41,734 nt of DNA from a virus: positions 1 through 41,734 of the IMG/VR virus record IMGVR_UViG_3300042465_002080. One strand, given 5' to 3'. Positions 38,168 through 41,734 of the stretch are shown here, piece by piece (the first letter of the stretch is position 1; every line of letters starts with the position of its first letter). Both the position numbers and the translations under genes were made by a program. The notes beneath the pieces are model-generated. The model did no database searches and was not told the origin of the DNA. It worked only from the letters and a program-made list of their open reading frames with translations.

Positions 38168-38581
38168 ATGGCAGTGATGAACGACTATAAGTGTCCGGCT
38201 CACGGGTACTTTGAATCGCGTGAAGCGGTATGTCCTCATGGATGTACCGATGTACAAGTGGTTTTCTTGCAGCCTGTAGGTATGACAAGTGATCGTACCA
38301 AGGGTAGCGATAAGACCCTGAAACAACTTGCACTGGACTTTAAGATGAGCGATGTGAAGTCTGTCAAACAAGGCGAAGCACAACCACCACGGTTTGCTAA
38401 ACCAGATAATCCGTTTGCTCCGCGATGGGGTTCTCCGGGTGATCTTGGCGGCTTTAACTTGCGCTCTGTCGGAGGCGAAAACGTATCTGGCATTGGAGCA
38501 GTGAAAGAAGGATCAAGACTTACGGGGCCGCGTGTTGGCAGTTATGTTGCTGACCATCAAAACCTAAAGATTGACAAATGA
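38168..38581 (+). CDS. Zn-ribbon-like protein (repeat copy)
   Basis: Identical to 68-481. Confidence 0.7.
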   Translation: MAVMNDYKCPAHGYFESREAVCPHGCTDVQVVFLQPVGMTSDRTKGSDKTLKQLALDFKMSDVKSVKQGEAQPPRFAKPDNPFAPRWGSPGDLGGFNLRSVGGENVSGIGAVKEGSRLTGPRVGSYVADHQNLKIDK

Positions 38582-40221
38582 GAATACCTACCGACCCATT
38601 AGAACGCGAGATGTTCTACATGGACATTATGCAAAAGTGCATGGTGTCTATGGAAAGCAGACGCACAGAATCAGAAGGCTTGCGATCCTACTACCTGTTT
38701 GGTGCAGGGCCAGAGGAAGCGCCAGCGCAATATAACAAAATCTTCCCGCACATAGATCAACTATCTGCGTTTATGTATGCAGCAGATTCTACACGCTTTT
38801 CAATTAACATTGGGGCAAGCGAGTCTGAAGATTATCAGCGCATGGTTCCTGTTTTAACTAAGGCGCTCTACGATTATTGGTTAAATAGCAACGCAGATCA
38901 AGTCTTTGGTCAAGCACTAAACTGGTCATTTTGCTACAACACCACCTTTGTGAAACCAGTTTGGCGCAATGGTATCCACCCGTACATGGTGGAACCCGCT
39001 GCCATTGGCGTGTTGCGTGAAGACGTTCCGTACACGGATCGTCAAGAAGCGATGATTCAGCGCTACTACATGACCAAGAGCGAATTGTTCTCACGGCTGT
39101 GGTCGCATCCCAAGAGAGATGAATTGGTGCGCCGCATCACCTTCTCTCAGCAAGAAACGTCTGACAATGCTTCAGGTATGGATCGTGTGATTACGTCTGC
39201 AACCAATCCTACCATCTACGGAAACATTAACTTAAACCTCACTGGCGTAAACCGCTACGTGCCTATGATTGCCGAAGACACGGTGATGATGCACGAACTT
39301 TGGATTTACGATGATGAGATTGATGACTACCTATGCGTCACGATTGCTGACCCTAACGTAGTAATCTTTGACCGTGCGTCCAAGATGATGTTCTTGGAAG
39401 GAGAAGTGCCTTTCGTTCAAATTTCTCCCAATCCGCAGTACGACTACTACTGGGGGCAATCAGAAGTGCAACGCTTGATCTTCTTGCAAGACATGAGGAA
39501 TAAGCGCACCACTCAGATCATGCAATTGCTAGACAAACAGGTAGACCCACCCACGGTATTGCAAGGTTTTGGTGGTCTATTGGATGAGAAAACCTTTGCA
39601 TTGCGCCGTGCTGGTGGCCTATTGGCTAACGATATGCCCAACGGCAAGGTCGAACAGTTTGCTCCAGACATACCAAATGACATATTTCGTGAGATTGCTG
39701 AGATTGATGCCATGTTTGCGGAGGCTTCAGGTATCGTTTCCGTTCTGCAAGGCCGGGGTGAAAGTGGTGTTCGTAGTGCTGGACACGCCTCCCAACTGGC
39801 TCGACTCGGCTCTTCACGCGCTAAAAAACGCGCTTTGGTCATTGAAAGCGCCTTGGAGAAACTGGCAACCCTCTATCTGAAGATGATGATGGTATATGAC
39901 GATACCGTTTACGTTGATGAAAAGGGTAATAAGTTTATAGCCAAGCAGTTTACCGATGATTTCACAGTGAAAGTGGACGCGCACAGTAATAGTCCAATCT
40001 TCATGGAAGACCAGCGAGAGATGGCTTTCAGCCTGTATCAGGCCGGAACTATTAGCAAAGAGCGCTTGATCGAGATGATTGACCCGCCCATGAAGCAACA
40101 ACTGCTTGAAGACTTGAAAAAACAGACTCAAACTGTACAAACGCCTCAAAGCCCTGAGATTCCTCAAGGCCAAGAGCCAATCGCACCTCAACCGGGAGAG
40201 ATAGATGGCGGCCCTGCCTAA
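38578..40221 (+). CDS. Portal protein (repeat copy)
   Basis: Identical to 478-2121. Confidence 0.85.
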   Translation: MRIPTDPLEREMFYMDIMQKCMVSMESRRTESEGLRSYYLFGAGPEEAPAQYNKIFPHIDQLSAFMYAADSTRFSINIGASESEDYQRMVPVLTKALYDYWLNSNADQVFGQALNWSFCYNTTFVKPVWRNGIHPYMVEPAAIGVLREDVPYTDRQEAMIQRYYMTKSELFSRLWSHPKRDELVRRITFSQQETSDNASGMDRVITSATNPTIYGNINLNLTGVNRYVPMIAEDTVMMHELWIYDDEIDDYLCVTIADPNVVIFDRASKMMFLEGEVPFVQISPNPQYDYYWGQSEVQRLIFLQDMRNKRTTQIMQLLDKQVDPPTVLQGFGGLLDEKTFALRRAGGLLANDMPNGKVEQFAPDIPNDIFREIAEIDAMFAEASGIVSVLQGRGESGVRSAGHASQLARLGSSRAKKRALVIESALEKLATLYLKMMMVYDDTVYVDEKGNKFIAKQFTDDFTVKVDAHSNSPIFMEDQREMAFSLYQAGTISKERLIEMIDPPMKQQLLEDLKKQTQTVQTPQSPEIPQGQEPIAPQPGEIDGGPA

Positions 40222-40384
40222 CCAACCAGAAGGAAACCTCCGCACCGGCGATCAGCCCCGTGCTACGGAAACATCCATCAAAGATACTGAACGAAGCATG
40301 GGAAGAATCTCTTATTCACGCCAAGCACAGCGTGGAGGGTTCCCCAAAACTTCATACGGGACACGTTACATGAGGAAATCATAA
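40205..40384 (+). CDS. Small basic protein (repeat copy)
   Basis: Identical to 2105-2284. Confidence 0.6.
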   Translation: MAALPNQPEGNLRTGDQPRATETSIKDTERSMGRISYSRQAQRGGFPKTSYGTRYMRKS

Positions 40385-40417
40385 GTGGCGAAAATGCAGT
40401 CACGCCCTTTTTTTTGG

Positions 40418-40447
40418 TTGACACTATAGTTTGTCTCAATTGAAAAT
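40418..40447 (+). promoter_or_regulatory. Candidate promoter (repeat copy)
   Basis: Identical to 2318-2347. Confidence 0.4.
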
Positions 40448-40474
40448 CCGCACATCATAGGAACAGGATTACAT

Positions 40475-40894
40475 ATGGCTGTTTCAAGCAAAGAAATGAT
40501 GGATATGCTCAAGTCTGAGCAACCACAACCGACACCTCCTCCCAACGAGCAGGCCAGCCAGACTGCGCCTATGCCATCCCCAATGACCACGCCTGAGCCA
40601 CAGTCGGGCAACATGGAGCAAGCACGTTTGAACGTGATGATGGCGCTCGATATGATCCAGAACGCCTTGCAGACCTTTGGCCTTGAGTCCGAAGAGGGCA
40701 TGGCACTTCAGGATGTTGTTGGAAAGATTACGGCAAAATTCGGAGAGCGTGAGTCTGATACCCGTCAACTCATGCCAGCAGAGATCATGAATTTGATTCA
40801 AACCTTGCCGCAGGCGGGTGGTGCAACCCCTGAAGCAAGGGCAGTCGCAGCAGCACCAGCACCCGGAACTCAACAACCTCCATTACCCATTTAA
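40475..40894 (+). CDS. Pro/Gln-rich protein (repeat copy)
   Basis: Identical to 2375-2794. Confidence 0.65.
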   Translation: MAVSSKEMMDMLKSEQPQPTPPPNEQASQTAPMPSPMTTPEPQSGNMEQARLNVMMALDMIQNALQTFGLESEEGMALQDVVGKITAKFGERESDTRQLMPAEIMNLIQTLPQAGGATPEARAVAAAPAPGTQQPPLPI

Positions 40895-40904
40895 GGAGAA
40901 GTAA

Positions 40905-41090
40905 ATGGAACTCTTCAAACCACGTGGCAATCTGGCTCCGCGCCGACCCACAGATAACACTCAGCAGAACGGTCAAATCGTCAACACTCCGCGCTTTGCA
41001 GAGTTTGGCGGCTTAACTGCTCCAAACAAAATTGGCCCCAAGAACAAAATGACTCTTGGTAAGCCGGGTGACGGTAAAAAAGTCATCTAA
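40905..41090 (+). CDS. Small basic head-module protein (repeat copy)
   Basis: Identical to 2805-2990. Confidence 0.6.
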   Translation: MELFKPRGNLAPRRPTDNTQQNGQIVNTPRFAEFGGLTAPNKIGPKNKMTLGKPGDGKKVI

Positions 41091-41112
41091 TTGACAGAAA
41101 GGGGCTAACAAA

Positions 41113-41643
41113 ATGTCATTAGAGAATTTATCCGTAGAAGCACAACAAGAGTTGGCAATGCTTGCAAAGACTTTGGCTGAAGACCCAAAGACGCGCAGAT
41201 CATTTCTTCAACTTACTAAGCAAGTACGCCCGGATGTTCCAATCCCTGAGATTGAAATTGAAGAGCGTACTAACTCAGTCCTTCAGCAAGCCGAAGACCG
41301 TGTTAAGTCTTTAGAAGACAAACTACGGGCTAAGGAAGCGCGGGAAGAGTTAACAAAACGCCGCGATACCCTAGTCAAGAAGGGTCTTGTCGAGTCCGAA
41401 GACGAAATCAAGGAAGTCGAGAAGATCATGGTTGAAAAAGGTATTGCAAATCACGAAACCGCTGCTGAATACCATTCGTGGATGAAGCAAGCGGCAGCGC
41501 CTACACCATCGCAGTTTCCGCAGCCCGTAATGTCGAAGTTTAATACCAAGGATTTTATGAAGAATCCTGTTGGTGCGGCACGTGACGCGGCTCATGCAGC
41601 ATTAAGCGAATTTAGGAAAAATCCGAAGCCTATTGGCTTTTGA
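41113..41643 (+). CDS. Candidate scaffolding protein (repeat copy)
   Basis: Identical to 3013-3543. Confidence 0.6.
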   Translation: MSLENLSVEAQQELAMLAKTLAEDPKTRRSFLQLTKQVRPDVPIPEIEIEERTNSVLQQAEDRVKSLEDKLRAKEAREELTKRRDTLVKKGLVESEDEIKEVEKIMVEKGIANHETAAEYHSWMKQAAAPTPSQFPQPVMSKFNTKDFMKNPVGAARDAAHAALSEFRKNPKPIGF

Positions 41644-41681
41644 TTTTATTGGTTTAGGGGCTTTTTTCTAGGAGATTAAAA

Positions 41682-41734
41682 ATGCCTATTGGCGGAGGAA
41701 TTATACCGGCCTCTGGGAGTCAACAATACACGGA
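41682..41734 (+). CDS. Major capsid protein, 5' fragment (cut by window edge)
   Basis: The first 53 bp of the capsid gene, identical to 3582-3634; truncated only by the end of the window. Confidence 0.9.
   Translation, partial: MPIGGGIIPASGSQQYT

Larger units (their letters stand above)
38101..41734. repeat. Right copy of the 3,634-bp terminal direct repeat
   Basis: Identical to 1-3634 where compared. Genes in it are second copies caused by the linear window, not duplications on the circular genome. Confidence 0.95.

Noticed and set aside
1-41734. tRNA, rRNA, CRISPR array, insertion sequence, integrase or attachment site
   Set aside because: No cloverleaf, spaced repeat array, transposase or recombinase pattern was recognised by eye; a short tRNA could be missed without a covariance search.

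Overview
The window is an almost gap-free tailed-phage genome (Caudoviricetes), most likely a short-tailed podovirus. It has a terminase large subunit, portal, major capsid protein, a gp6-like head-tail adaptor, a P22-gp10-like nozzle protein and three large Ala/Gln-rich candidate ejection proteins. I see no tape measure, sheath, tube or baseplate genes. The host cannot be named from sequence alone; a Gram-negative bacterium is inferred from a single-domain M15 endolysin and the dTDP-sugar gene. Bases 38101-41734 repeat bases 1-3634, so the unique genome is 38,100 bp with 3,634 bp of terminal redundancy. The repeat ends fall inside genes, which fits a circularly permuted headful genome or an over-read circle better than fixed terminal repeats.

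Layout as a circle. (A) A rightward unit runs from about 34.2 kb across the join to 25.07 kb. It starts with four small genes and two SAM methyltransferases, then the terminase large subunit, an HTH protein, a Zn-ribbon protein, portal, scaffold-like proteins, major capsid, decoration-like proteins, adaptor, nozzle, and tail fibres including an 844-aa glycine-rich triple-repeat adhesin. Small membrane proteins, the candidate ejection proteins, a 3-TM holin, an M15 endolysin and basic small proteins follow, ending at a strong intrinsic terminator (25111-25138). (B) A leftward unit (31936 to 25137) encodes an HNH nuclease, small proteins, a dTDP-glucose 4,6-dehydratase, two GT-A glycosyltransferases, a YqaJ exonuclease, a RecT-like annealing protein, a winged-helix protein, an SSB-like protein, a small secreted Cys-rich protein and a Holliday-junction-resolvase-like nuclease. 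(C) A short leftward unit (33766 to 32442) carries an ArdC-type antirestriction metalloprotein between two small genes and ends at an intrinsic terminator (32413-32435).

Two gene-free stretches carry the control signals. Region 31937-32441 holds two perfect DnaA boxes, three GGATAAC repeats spaced exactly 11 bp, and AT-rich palindromes: a candidate DnaA-dependent origin. Region 33767-34223 is the divergent promoter region with several palindromes.

No DNA polymerase, primase, helicase, RNA polymerase, integrase or CI-like repressor is recognisable. The simplest model is that host DnaA and the host replisome start replication, the phage recombination set (annealing protein, exonuclease, SSB-like, resolvase) makes concatemers, and TerL packages by headful. 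Several genes of 27-59 codons are described here because gap position, start/stop overlaps and ribosome-binding sites support them.
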